From Leptodontidium sp. MPI-SDFR-AT-0119 (taxonomy: Eukaryota > Ascomycota > Leotiomycetes > Helotiales > Leptodontidiaceae), in assembly GCA_020726505.1 (NCBI GenBank), contig JAHLEZ010000039.1, positions 124,001-188,000 on the forward strand: a DNA stretch of 64,000 nt, read 5' to 3'. The number at the start of each line of letters is the position of its first letter. Positions within the stretch are counted from its first letter, which is position 1. The translations under genes and the position numbers were made by a program. Positions 23,665 through 34,929 of the stretch are shown piece after piece. The notes beneath the pieces were generated by a model that searched no databases, was not told the origin of the DNA, and saw nothing but the letters and a program-made list of their open reading frames with translations.

Positions 23665-25317
23665 CTAACAGTCGCAACGTCCTACCCACCGAGGGAATGT
23701 CACAACTTCCCTGATGTTGGGAACAAGTCCAAGATATCCCAACAATCGGTCGAAGCCCAGACCAAATCCTCCATGAGGTGCACTACCCCATTTTCGCAGA
23801 TCAACGTACCATTTCAGGTCGCCGAGTTCCTCGTCTGAAGGCATGGGACCAGGTGGAATCATCTTGTTGGCTTGCATGGATTGGATGAGTGGCTCCAAGC
23901 GATACTCACGCATGGAACCACCAGCAATTTCACACGCCTCTGGGACGAGTAAATCAAAACAGTCCACAGTTTCTCGGCCATCCTCGCTGTTGGCTGATGG
24001 TAACATATAGAACGGTTTAATAGCCTTTGGATAATGGGTAACAAAGACAGGTACCACTGCGGTGTTTGTTGACCCTAGGGTAGTGGCGATGTATCGTTCA
24101 TGTTCCGCTTGGAGACCACTGCCCCATTTCGGTTCGTGCTCGAATTGGTGTAGACTTGAACGAAGAAGCTTGATAGCCGCAGTGTAAGTAATCCGATGAA
24201 AGTCTTCCGAGCCACCGCGCCAGCGTCGCAACAACTCCTTCTTACGATCAACGATTTCCGCGGGGCTATTTCCAATCTCCAGTAGCTCAGTTGCAACCCT
24301 AGAACCGCGTTCAAGGTCTTTGGTTACTGATCGGAAAGTATCCTGTACAACATTCATTACGTCGTTCATGTCCTCGGTGAAATTCAATTCCGCCTCTAAC
24401 ATGTAAAATTCGCTGAGATGCCGTGCAGTATCGCTTTTCTCGGCCCGGAATGTGGGGGATAGTGTCCAAACTTTGCCCACAGATTGTGCCAACGCCTCCA
24501 AGTGTAGCTGACTCGAGACTGTGAGGTATTTTGGGGCCCTGAAAAATGTCCCATCATCTTCTTTGTTGATCGTCCCCTGGTGGGCACTGCCAACATGAAA
24601 GACCTCGCCAGCTCCCTCGCAATCCGACGATGTGATTATAGGCGTATGTGTCTGGGTGAACCCATGCTGATGAAACATTCCAGTCACTGCAGCAATGGCA
24701 TCCGACCGTAGACGAAGTAAAGTCGAGTTGGCCTGAGTCCGTGCTCGCATATGCGGCATCGTTCGAAGATACTCAGCCGTATGATATTTCTTCTGCAAGG
24801 GGAATGTCTGGAGATTGCATCAGCACGTGGCAGAACATATATATCGGAATATTGGCCTACATACGACTGGATCTGCAGAGCCAAATATGTCCACGTTGTC
24901 TACGACAAGTTCATGGCTTTGACCCTTGCTATTCGGCGATTGTTTCCAGACCCCGGTGAAGCGTGCTGCAGTCCCCGTTGTCAAAGAAGGTAGGCTGTCC
25001 GAAATTGGTCAGCGTAAGACTCGACTGTTTGATATTCGGTTGATTCCAGACCCTTTGGCTTGTTCGGGCATCAGTACAGCTTGCATCGACTTCGTTGATG
25101 TTCCATCCCCAACAGAGACAAATGACATCTGCTTCTGGTGTCTAATTGACCGTACGAAGCCATTGATAACCACCTTGCTGGCATCCTCCGGGCCGTTGTC
25201 CAGGAGATGTGCGATTGAAGAGCTATGCGCAGCGGAACGTGTGTGGACCTGCCGGCATTGGCTCGAAACCAATTTCAAGCGACAGCTTCGCAATAACCTC
25301 GACTTTGGCTGGACCAT
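23665..25317 (-). CDS. slm5: Mitochondrial asparaginyl-tRNA synthetase
   Basis: Three exons (25317-25052, 24994-24865, 24807-23665) give 512 residues, with two introns of 57-58 nt that keep frame. The start ATG at 25317 sits in an ideal ACCATGG context and begins an Arg/Ser-rich presequence (MVQPKSRLLRSCRLKL and onward), consistent with mitochondrial import. An OB-fold anticodon-binding domain covers about residues 48-125 (VVINGFVRSIRH, FVSVGDG). The class II catalytic domain follows, with motif 2 FRAE at about 252-255 and motif 3 GFGLGFDRLLGYL near 490-500. It charges mitochondrial tRNA-Asn. The first intron has a weak donor (GTCTGG) but a good CTGAC branch site. The frame is also open upstream to 25572, and a possible extra exon at 25738-25715 (ATGCAGCAG) could add an N-terminal extension; I prefer the 25317 start. 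The gene diverges from the PARG-domain gene. Confidence 0.9.
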
Positions 25318-26933
25318 GGTTCCCCCCTCGTCTTGCAGTTCGTCCAATTCAATCGGCAGATCGCCCAAATATGCAGCCGTGGGGGATCGCCACACTATGA
25401 GTGCTCTAGAGTTCGTGGTGATCGTCTGGGGGAGGAGGGAGGAGTTGGCGTGCAGCGAGGCGTCGAGATGCGCCTGGTACAGAAGTGGCTGCAGCGATCG
25501 CAGTCTGGGTTTGGAGGTGAGATGGAGGTCTGAGGGTTGGTCGGCTGCAAGTCCTGGCCAATATTGTGACAACTGTGTGGTGTGGTGTTGGGGAGGCAGA
25601 GAGCTCAGAGGATTAATAATACGAGAGAGATGAGGTGTGTTTGTGATCGGACGATTTCAAAGTTTCAAGGTGGTCGCGGGATCGAGGGGCCCAAGCTCCC
25701 CAAGCGAGACGCACCTTTCCGATCCTGCCCTGCTGCATCCTAGCACGACGCTTGCTAGGGCCAGCTATTGCCGACGTGGATATCCCAGATGCAAAACGAG
25801 AATTCCTTGTAAAATGACGATACAATTGCCTCTTGAAACACGGTAGAACTCTGGGGAATGTTGTCTCCGTGTCTGTTCAGCAGACTTTGGCTTCGGGCAC
25901 TCCGTAAACAAAACAAATCCGCTTCCTTTGTCCAAACAACGCGCTTAGCCGATCCGACCCGTCCGCGCCGCCATCACCACACCAGCACCAGCTTCACTCG
26001 CACTGAACCACCTTTTGCTTTTAACTCTCCACCATTCCCATTTTGCCACAGCCCAAGCTCATTTTGACTGATCACATTTACAGATGATACCACAGGATCG
26101 ATGGCGAAAATATATCCACAGCCGCTTTGATAGCATCTGTCTCGCTCCCTCCATGGATCAGCAAGGACGCAGAGAATCGCCTTGCGTCCTCTCGCTTCTG
26201 CTTGATTACGGCCGCTGTACTTCCTTGATATCTCTCCGAGCGGAATGCAGCACAGAGTCCGTCCCAACTGTTGAGACTGTATGTACTTGATGGGTGCTTC
26301 AGCAGATCCTCAGATCCAGGCTTTCGCCTTTAGTACCGCATCTGATCCTTCACCGGCTGTAGTACTCTCGGACTCGAACTCGAACTCAGTGCACTGGCCC
26401 CCAGGTCACACCATTTACTTCCTTTTGCCTTGATCGTCTTCGGCAATCTGGCGTTACCTCTTACAGAACACAATAAGATCTTGGGACCGGGTTCGTACAT
26501 ATCGGTATTCATAATTCATATAGCTGCTGTTACGCCGCCAATTAATTCCCCACCCCAGCACTGTGTTTGTCCCAAATAGGTCCATCTGTGTACTGCATTC
26601 AGATTATAGTCCGCCGGATATCGCTCCTGATAAGTCAAAAATGGGGCATTGGTCATAGGGCTTTCTATAGCTAGGTCTCAGCTGCCGGTCCCTTCAATTG
26701 TCTGTGCTCCTTGTTATTGGCTTTGCAAGGAATGCAGCCTTAGAGAGTGGCTTTCACCTTTTTAGTTCACATCGGACTCCGGCTATATAATGATGACCCA
26801 TGTCCACCACCTCATGCGATGGGTTACAGAGTATCTCGAGTTCATCTCACCTCAATCATTTTCACCTTGTGCAGTAGCAGCTCAACAAGACCCTTGCCCT
26901 TACCAGCTACTTGCTTCTTACTGACACATTACC
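25318..26933. other. Divergent intergenic region between AsnRS and PARG genes
   Basis: About 1.6 kb between two divergent genes, presumably holding both promoters. No coding region was supported, apart from a possible 5' exon of the synthetase at 25738-25715 on the minus strand. The 100 bases before 26934 are C/T-rich, as in fungal leaders. Confidence 0.45.
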
Positions 26934-28128
26934 ATGCCACCTTCGAAGCCGAAGCCATCTGAAATTGCTGCTGAAGCCAAGAAGACATATATCCCCTATA
27001 TTCGTTCAACTCTTAATGATAAATGGCCTGCGACGTCTTATCTCTGCTATTCAGAAGCCATGGTTGCTCAACCTCCAGCGAAAGAAAATGCGCAGCATTG
27101 CCGTTTCGGTAAGATCTCAACATTCGCGACCTTTAGGTTCTTACGCTTACACTTCACAAGCATTTTATGAACGAGATCCGGTTGATCTGGCTATTGATTG
27201 GGTAGAGCCTGGGGCAGCGCCAATTCCCGTCATTATGCCAGCAAACGACAAGAGACCAGGGGGAGATTGGGAAGCTGGTATGTGACTTGCACCTCAAAAG
27301 CCTGTGCATCAAAACTTACTAGAGACAGGTGTAATGTCACCCGAGGAATGTCTCTGCCGGCGGAGCAACCTGTTCGCAACTCTGACAACACCTGGAGAAG
27401 GCAGTTCTGTATCGTCAAACTACCCACTTCCTCCCACAACAGGTATCTACTCAGCAAATGTTGGTTCGTGATCCATCTCAGAGGGCAAAGAAAAACACTT
27501 TACTGATGGTCATTAGTTGTTTTTCGAGGCGGTCCGGAGAAATATGAGCCGTGGCAGGAGTACAAATGTGAGACTTCCTGATTCTCACTCTGAATCTACA
27601 GCTTGTGCTAATAGTTCAGCCCTGCCAATCATCTCAATCTGCCCTGTGAAGCGGCCAAAACTTGATAGCTCAGAAAAGAAGTACTCCTTCAAACAGGAGA
27701 AGGAACTCATGAGGGATAAGATCCGTACGGCGTTACGGATTGCAGTGTATTACAGGCATATCAATCTGGTCATCGGGACTTTTGGCTTGGGACCAGGGTT
27801 CCGCAACCCCACAGAAGAAGTTGCACTCATGTGGAGGGATGCGTTACTCAAGGATCCCGAGTTCGTGGGTCACTTCCGAGACGTTGTCTTTGCTTTCGAC
27901 CCCCCGGAAGGAGTTGCCGCTGCAGGCTCAAGCTCTTCCAAGGCCTCATCCTCAAAGTCCTCTTCGAAATCACCATCGAAGAGCTCCTCATCTTCATCCT
28001 CGAAATCAAGCGTCGTGGCTGACCTAGATATATTTCGGCACATCTTCAAGCCAGCGGTCGTCCATGACGCATTCAAGACGCCAGTGGCTTCGTCCTACTC
28101 TTCTGCCTCCTCATCAAAAATTTACTGA
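26934..28128 (+). CDS. Microbial-type PARG domain protein (DUF2263/TIGR02452 family)
   Basis: Five exons (26934-27108, 27161-27277, 27329-27463, 27517-27567, 27602-28128) give 334 residues; the four introns are 34-53 nt and the joins keep frame. The product matches the microbial poly(ADP-ribose) glycohydrolase catalytic family. Visible elements are the strand VIMPAND, the glycine motif RPGGDWEAG (about 88-97), PEECLCRRSNL (about 101-111), YPLPPTTGIYSANVVVFRGG, an IRTALRIAVYYRH helix, LVIGTFGLGPGFRNPTEEVA and FRDVVFAFDPP. Known PARGs use a GGG...QEE signature; here the pair of glutamates is kept in PEE but the Gln is replaced by Pro and the third Gly by Asp. After the core comes a Ser/Lys low-complexity stretch (about 270-300) interrupting the last strand and helix. 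A role in removing ADP-ribose from proteins or nucleic acids is inferred from family only. Confidence 0.85.
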
Positions 28129-30900
28129 CCGTCTATCAATGGAACTGGGAAGAAAGCGTGGCGTTTGGTGTCTGAAAGCGGCATTGGGATATATCTGGAT
28201 TGAGATTTGGAACTAGGAGGGCGTCAACCTGCTGGATACAGGCAAAGGCGCATGGCACGGGCGGATGGGAATTTGACACCAAACCGGGGCGCTGGAACGA
28301 GTGTGCCAGTTGAGCCTGCTCTATCGACTGATGAATTTCCTTTCACAGTGACGTATCTACTACCAGTCTGTTGGTCATGTTTAGAAAGAAAAACAACATC
28401 CACCACCATCCACTTCCACATTCCATTCTGTCGTCCAGTTAGGCCTCATGCATGATGTCTTTCCCTGCCCACCGGCTCTCTCTTCCGCGACCACTGCTGC
28501 ATGCACGCAAGGGTTCCCGCATTGGCCGGCCCGGTCCTGTCTCTGAAAAAGAAAAGAGATATCGTATGATGGCTAGAGCGGGGCAAAGGGATAGAATCTC
28601 ACGTCCCCGACTCCCCGGTTGTTGTCGTCACTAGATTCCCCAACCGTGCCGCCCCAGAGACCTGTGTCACCTATTTGGCCGTTGCCCTGTGTAGCGAGGA
28701 CGTCTCACAGCGTGAGACAGGGACTGTTGATCGGCAGTCGTTGGCCATCCCCGTGAGCTAGTCGACGCCTCTTTCAACGTTAGAAGAGCACTTGGAGTAA
28801 CACAGATCCAGAAGTAGTTTATTGGAGAATCAAGAGTGTAAGGACTGCATGTGAGGTTGCACAGTTCATTGAGAACAATATGAGCGAAATGGAGAGATGT
28901 CTCGAGTCAATACTGGTAACCCCTGTGGGGGAGGTATCTCCGCTTAGCGATAGGGTGGGCAGGTGGGCTCCAACCATTGGTGGCGTTACATGCATTTCAA
29001 AGTGCAAGGGAGATCAGCTTGGATTCGGGGATAGGCTATTTTCAGTGTTGGGTGGCTTGCCTAAGGAATGTGAATACAACCTCACCCGAACATCCAAGTT
29101 GGACATCTCGAACAGCTTTTATGTCAAGAAAAAGGAAGCAAGTCCGCGAGCCCACCCCCACGTTCTTTACTGTAAATGAATCATACTGGATGAGCATGCA
29201 AGACAAAGCTGATATGAGATGCAAGACAATCCCGACATGGCTGTTGTTGCGAAGAGGAAAAGAGGGTCGACTGAGCGACAAGACAGTCTGGCCACTGATG
29301 GCCGCCACCCGTTGAGAACTGATACAGCCTTCACAACGTAGTTTCGAAATACTTGGCTTTGGTTTGAATAAGGTTACAACTGTTTCTTTTCTCAAGGCCT
29401 GTGCTGAATGAATATTAGTATGTAAAGAAGCTCGCGGGAATGCTGTTGACCCTGAGAATTACCTCCAAAAGAAAGTCTCGCACAGCCTCTGGTAGACCTT
29501 GTAATGGCATGATATTTCGAGCCTCAGCACGAACAGACTATACTTATGGCTTTGGCTTGGACTGTTTAGCGGAGATTCCCGAAGAAACGTCTTTCGATGA
29601 AAAGCACGGACTTCGTAATGGGAAAACCTGCTTAAAAGACTTGGATGTCAAAAGTCATATCCTGCAGCTGAGCCTGCCTCGACTTTTGCCAGGTCATGAA
29701 CACTTCAACATCGTTGGCTTCTCATCAGAGTCCTGCATTTGAGAGGTACCTGGAATCGTTCACCCTTACGTCTCCGCCCATTCAAGACCTGTCCAGTGTT
29801 GGTGAGTGCTCTGCAAGGCCACACTTGACATAATTCGCAACTGACTGAGCAGACCAACCCATTCCAAATCAACTGTTGGCAACCAACTCATTTCGATTGG
29901 AAAGAAGTAGCATTCCTGGTTGTTGTCTCTACTCCCTTCTACAGGTAATTTAAGACATTTTCTGTCTCCCGGGAGGGACATTTCTCGACTTGGGACATGA
30001 TATCCCACTCACCACTCGGCACGAAAGAGCTGTTATGAGGAAGAGGGGAAGAATATCCTGTCACAGTATCTAGCAATATCAACGTAATGGGGTCCGTCTA
30101 ATATCTAAACTGTAAAGAGTGGCCATTGATAGCACTTAATCATCACTATGTGACTGGAGGAACAGAACCCAACCAACAGACGACGTACTCAATGGCTAAA
30201 TTCTAAGTTCGTACTTTACCGTTTCATTGGTAATGGCCGTGGAACGACGACGACCAAATCTTGAAAGGCACCCATCAAAGACCTTATCCTTCAAACAACC
30301 AATTGATTTGTATTTGCATATTGCAGGTATTTGTTCCCGTCCATGGCGGGGTCGCTTTGCGATGCTACTCAGGGGCTCACCTACAAGCTGCCTCCCTAAG
30401 CGAAGATCAGGGTGGGCTTTCTCCCTTCGACAATGGAATATCGGTAGTGTGGATTTATTCCGAATGTGTGTATCTGGACGTTATATTATTATCTCTTCTG
30501 CGCTTCCTTCCTAGTTGATGGAAGTATTGTGGTTTCCTTGAGCGAGATCGTGCTAAGTGACAACGGGGTATTGTAAGCAGCGACGCAATCAGGTTCTCAT
30601 TGTCTCAATATTAGTCACCACGTAGTAGGATGAACAAGAAAGCATCAGCGTTTAAGTAGAATGAACATATGAAATGGAAAACCTAACGCCTACTTCATAT
30701 CCATCCTTTAGTCATACATTTGCACCTCACAGCTTGCTATGTGGGTCAATTCGTCGCCCTCCAATTCGGTTGCTTCCCGGACCAACAAACTTTCACTCCC
30801 CAAGCGAGAAAATTTTCTATCTCCAAAGCCCACAAATCATTTTCACGTTCAAAATCAAAATAAGAATATCGGTGGCATCGAATCACGATAAACCTGGTCG
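28129..30900. other. Intergenic region, no supported gene
   Basis: About 2.8 kb. Open frames such as 29042-29395 minus and 29440-29742 plus have no recognised domain, and no exon chain could be built. Decayed sequence cannot be excluded. Confidence 0.45.
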
Positions 30901-31014
30901 CCCGGGTAGCTCAATCGGTAGAGCGTGTGGCTCTTATGAATGGTTTCATTCATCTGAACGAGACAAATCACTAGAACACCTCAAGGTCGTGGGTTCGAGC
31001 CCCACCTCGGGCTC
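30901..31014 (+). tRNA. tRNA-Lys (CTT) with intron
   Basis: The cloverleaf folds directly. The acceptor stem GCCCGGG pairs with CTCGGGC at 31007-31013 (one G-U), with a T discriminator. The D arm is GCTC...GAGC. The anticodon CTT lies at 30934-30936 in loop CTCTTA, and the T arm is GTGGG/CCCAC around TTCGAGC. An intron of about 41 nt (near 30938-30978) sits just after the base following the anticodon, the canonical nuclear tRNA intron position. The anticodon stem TGTGG/CCTCA has one T-T mismatch at its centre. A pol III T-run lies shortly downstream (near 31049-31054). Confidence 0.88.
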
Positions 31015-32062
31015 AATTCCCGAGGTTCTCTTCATAGAGAGCTTCTTCTTTTTGCTTTATTTATCTATTTTTGCTTCTCTGAGTGTCTTTTGAGGAGGAT
31101 GCATTTATTCAATCAAGGTTTTTGGATTTAGAAGCGTTAAGCGACCTCAACCCCGCAGTTCCTCCAGGATGAAACTCCGCTTTGTTCTTGGCCTTGTGAT
31201 CTCTTACACGGTTTCTCTTGCTTAAGGGTCTGCCTTCTTTTTAGTTTGTCTTCCCGAATCCAAACGAGCTTGCTGCATGGTGGCGAGAAGGGAAGGGTTA
31301 CTTTGTTACAATACAATCAATCGTTTTTCAGACTGTCCTCTCCTTCGTTGTGTCTTTCTCTACGTCCCTTTTGACTTTTGCTTCACAAGTTCAAGTTTGA
31401 GTCTCAGCTCCTAGCACTCCATACTCCCTATGGGTGTGACAGAGAGTGAGTTGACCGCGAAGTCCGAGAGTCCTATTCAATCCGGATCAGGATGCCAGTG
31501 AGCACAGCATGTTCGTACTAAGCTCTAAACGTTCCGTGGAGTTCCCTGCATCTGCAGATGATGAACGCATTTTCCAAGATTTGAAATAGCGAAAGAACCG
31601 CCTAGACCAGCTTTGTTTCTACCTTGACAGGCGCTTGCTTACTCTGCATGTTCCCCTGACACTATTCTTAATCCGGTTCCCCAGGCCCTCGTTTGTGCAG
31701 AAGCCAATGGTCGTTTATTATTCAGCTTATTGGCCAGCACTTAGACTCTACCTACCTTTGTTTGACGTGCTAATAAACTTGGCGCAAATGCGCTACATTT
31801 AGAGTCAAGTTATGATGGAGATGTTCGTCTTTTTTTCAAGTTGATGCCAGTTGTCTTACGTGAGAGAATTGAGGGATCCAAAATGTGGCCACAAATGAGT
31901 TTCTACCAAGTGGACAACAACGACCCCAAAGGATGACTATAAATGAACCCTTCTCCTCTCTGTGAAATAAAAATATCTTCTCTATAAGCTTTCAATCATC
32001 TGGGAAGCACTCTTGGAATTTCACCAAAGCCAAATCCCCATACAAAGCTCACTCAGCTCAAC
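31015..32062. other. Intergenic region with promoter of the MDR pseudogene
   Basis: No coding region was supported. A TATAAAT box lies at 31938-31944, about 120 bp before the ATG at 32063, with A/T- and C/T-rich leader sequence in between, so the promoter of the downstream broken gene looks intact. Confidence 0.5.
31938..31944 (+). promoter_or_regulatory. TATA box of the MDR pseudogene
   Basis: TATAAAT about 119 bp upstream of the ATG at 32063, at a normal distance for a fungal TATA promoter. Confidence 0.45.
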
Positions 32063-32996
32063 ATGAAGGCCATCACTCTCTCCAACCCTGGCCAACCATC
32101 CACCTACATATTCAAAGAAATACCCATCCCATCGCCCCTCCCAGGCCACGTCGTCATTAAAATCAAGGCTTTTGGTCTCAATCATGCCGAAATCTACATG
32201 AGACACGGTGATTGGCCCGAGACAGCCGAAATCAGCGGTATCGAATGCGTAGGTACTGTCCACTCTAGCCCCGAAGGCACTTTCGTACCTGGTACCAAAG
32301 TCACCGCCGTCATGGGCGGAATGGATCGAAATATCCCCGGCAGCTACGCAGAGTACACGCGTGTTCCGATCGGCAATGTGATACCCCGAATCCTATTCCA
32401 CGGCTTGGTCTTGCTTGTTCCAGAACCTGGAGTTGACAAAGGGACAAACACTTCTTGTCAGAGGTGGAACTTCGGCTTTGGGACAGGCGGCTATCAATCT
32501 CACTGTTAATGCTGGAGCGAACGTCATCGCTACGACAAGAAACGCCGAGAGAGTTAAGATGCTGCTCGAGGTGGGTGTGCACCGTGTTGAGCTGGAATCG
32601 GCCAAGCTCGCGGTAATGCTCTCTAAAGAGACTATCATCGATTCGATTCTGAACTTGATTGGGAACAGCGTCATTCTGGATTCTTTGGCTATAGTAAGGC
32701 GCGGCGGCCGAGTTTGTCTGGCTAGGTTCCTGGGATGACTCGAGCCCATTGCAGAGTTCAATCCACTGCTCCAGATGCCGACCGGTGTGCATTTCAGCTT
32801 CTTTGGTAGCTTCGTGTACGGAACACCAAGGTTTCCCCTCTCCTATGTACCGCTGCAGAGAATTGCGAATGATGTATCGGCTGGAAGGTATATCGCCAAG
32901 CCGTCTCGAGTCTTTGACTTCGAGGAGATTGAGGAGGCGCACAAAATGATGGAAGAGAATCGTGCGGGTGGGAAGATGGTTGTCAAAGTCGGTTGA
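32063..32996 (+). pseudogene. Broken MDR-family alcohol dehydrogenase/quinone oxidoreductase
   Basis: The reading starts as a normal NADPH-dependent medium-chain dehydrogenase/reductase: MKAITLSNPGQPSTYIFKEI, then VVIKIKAFGLNHAEIYMRHGDWP, then PGSYAEYTRVPIGNVIP. At about 32384-32388 the frame shifts by one base, and the roughly 13 codons that family members carry between NVIP and ESY(A/S)TAW are missing. This points to a deletion between two similar ATACCC words plus an extra C. The next frame continues correctly (TAWSCLFQNLELTKG, nucleotide-binding loop RGGTSALGQAAINLTVNAGA). It then meets an in-frame TGA at 32736-32738 where relatives have Gly (FLGG). The same frame resumes after the stop (LEPIAEFNPLLQM, HFSFFGSFVYG) to a natural end, GGKMVVKVG. 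No intron can repair either lesion. It converges on the transcription factor gene, whose stop codon lies 63 bp away. Confidence 0.85.
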
Positions 32997-33058
32997 TATC
33001 GATGTAAGCGTATTATTGATCTCCAATGCACTCTTATCCTTTAGTCAATCCAGCTTAG

Positions 33059-34649
33059 TCAATGAATCCAGTATCCAAAGCTGTCCCAAAGCTTTGAAGT
33101 GACTTCTGTGCGGAATTTGTCACAATCCACGCCAAACAGGCCCTCCACCCATAGAACCCGACTCAAGCCAGTTGCTACTTCATCCCAAAAGCTGTACTTG
33201 AAACTGACGATCAAGTCTGCCATTATTGAAAGAAACCAGTCATGATTTTCATTCGAGAAGGATGTGACGCCACCAACAAAGAGCAGCCAAAGTAAGACCT
33301 CATCTCCACCATCCCAATTATGGGGTTCCAAGCACTGCTTAAGCTTCGAAGCGTATATATCTGTTTGCAAGTGTACGCCAAATTGCCGACGTATGCCTGC
33401 CAGATACAACAGGGTGGCAAGCCTGAGAGCCTCTTGTTTCCCAAGCGAAGGATTCTCAATGGTGTTGTGAGTGATAGAGAGAAATTTGCTGATGACTGGT
33501 ACGATGTGCAAACCAGCGAAGAGTTCGTCGTTCCAGATATCTTTGATTGCCAATTCGCGGATTAAGATTTGGTTGAGGGCAAGTAAGTCGGTGACTGCGG
33601 AGAGAAGGCTTGGTGTGTTGCAAATTGCCAGGAGATGCGAGCTGAGGCTCAAGATTGGTAGATCAGCGTTGAGGTGAGGTAGAATATCATAGGGCGGAGC
33701 GAAGTGAGGAGGACGGTCAAAGAGAAACGCGGCGTTAACGTCAAGCCTGAACGCATTAGCTTGACCCCAGGTGACTTCATCAGTCGAAGCCAGGGCTTAC
33801 CAGAAGATCATGGTTCTCAGCAGCCGATCGGAACCAACCACATGTATTCCCCCTTTCCGTTTGATTATCTCTTCCAGACCATGAAAATGGGTAAGAACGC
33901 CCTGCGCATCATTAAACATCACCTTTCCGCGATCAGCAGTTCACCCACTCTATATATCAACTCCAAATGTACTTACACAATGGCATGCAAAAGCAAGAAT
34001 AGAAATGATGATGGCGTCATCAGTACACAAGACAGGGTCTGCAATAAGCTTGCTCAGCGAGCGGATAGCCGTCGTCGAGAGGGAGATGGATTCGAGATCC
34101 AGCTCGTTGGACTTGCGAAGACTCCCCATATGAGCCGATGACGTATAGAGAATCTGTCGGAACGCCGTCTCATCTCGTACAGCCTGGAAAAATCCTATCC
34201 TGCTCAGCGTTCTGAACATCGAACAATCCCTTCCATGCACTGTGTAATTTGAAAATTTAGCGTTGAAATGTGCCTACTTAGGTGGACTTACGGTGATCAA
34301 ATAGCTCGTGAGTTCGGATGGTCATGTTGATTGGATATCGCCTAAAGGGATCTGATCGGCCAGCTCCAATGTCACTTGGATGGGGTACATATGGAGCAAC
34401 CCTCATCGACTCGTTGGCCGGATATGCTGAGCTTGCATTGTGCTGAACGAGCAGAGATGTATCGAGAACAACCTCTCCTCTCCTATTGTTGTGTTTGCCA
34501 TGCCCAAGACTGCGTTGTCGCCCATGCTGAATATGGCTGCGAACTTTCTTCTTCGTTTTCGGATCCCGGGTTTGAGCGATGTCCGTGAATGTCAAGAATT
34601 GTAGGTCTTGCATGGGCTTAGAGTACGCGTGCGAGGCGCTGCTGGACAT
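33059..34649 (-). CDS. Fungal-specific transcription factor-like protein (no zinc cluster)
   Basis: Four exons (34649-34292, 34239-33977, 33922-33801, 33746-33059) give 476 residues, with introns of 52, 54 and 54 nt, each with a GTAAGx donor. The N-terminal third is basic and Ser-rich (FTDIAQTRDPKTKKKVRSH, then HGRQRS) and has no Zn2Cys6 cluster. It is followed by GAGRSDPFRRYPINMTIRTH, a linker typical of this widespread group of Pezizomycotina proteins. The rest resembles the fungal transcription factor regulatory domain (PF11951 type): GLEEIIKRKGGIH, WLDVNAAFLFDRPPHFAPP, ALRLATLLYLAGIRR and VLLWLLFVGGVTSF. A nuclear regulatory role is inferred from the family; without a DNA-binding motif, direct DNA contact is uncertain. 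The adjacent broken oxidoreductase may have been a partner or target. The gene itself looks intact. Confidence 0.85.
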
Positions 34650-34929
34650 TGTACCTCATCAGCACAATATTTGAGTCGGGTAGAGGTAGTAGTTGAGGTG
34701 TTAGTAGCAATATGAGTAAGCTGCAGACAGCTGACTTCGCCTGCCACACCAATGATCATGTCTATTCGCTCCATTATGAGAGCTTCGCAAAAACAAGAGA
34801 CCAAGATGCACTAGAAATGGGGCTTGTCAAAGGACATGTACTCTGGAAAATGTACTTTTCTATGCTCGCTAAATGTACTCAAGGCACCTCAAAATCAACT
34901 ATCCTCCCCCCTGATGGATTATTAATCTT

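Noticed and set aside
29042..29742. Possible gene on either strand
   Set aside because: Three unrelated frames of about 100 residues with no motif and no splice linkage.
32384..32738. Intron(s) that might rescue the MDR gene
   Set aside because: At the frameshift the sequence is missing family residues, with no extra bases to splice out; no GT-AG pair removes the TGA at 32736 while keeping the flanking conserved residues.
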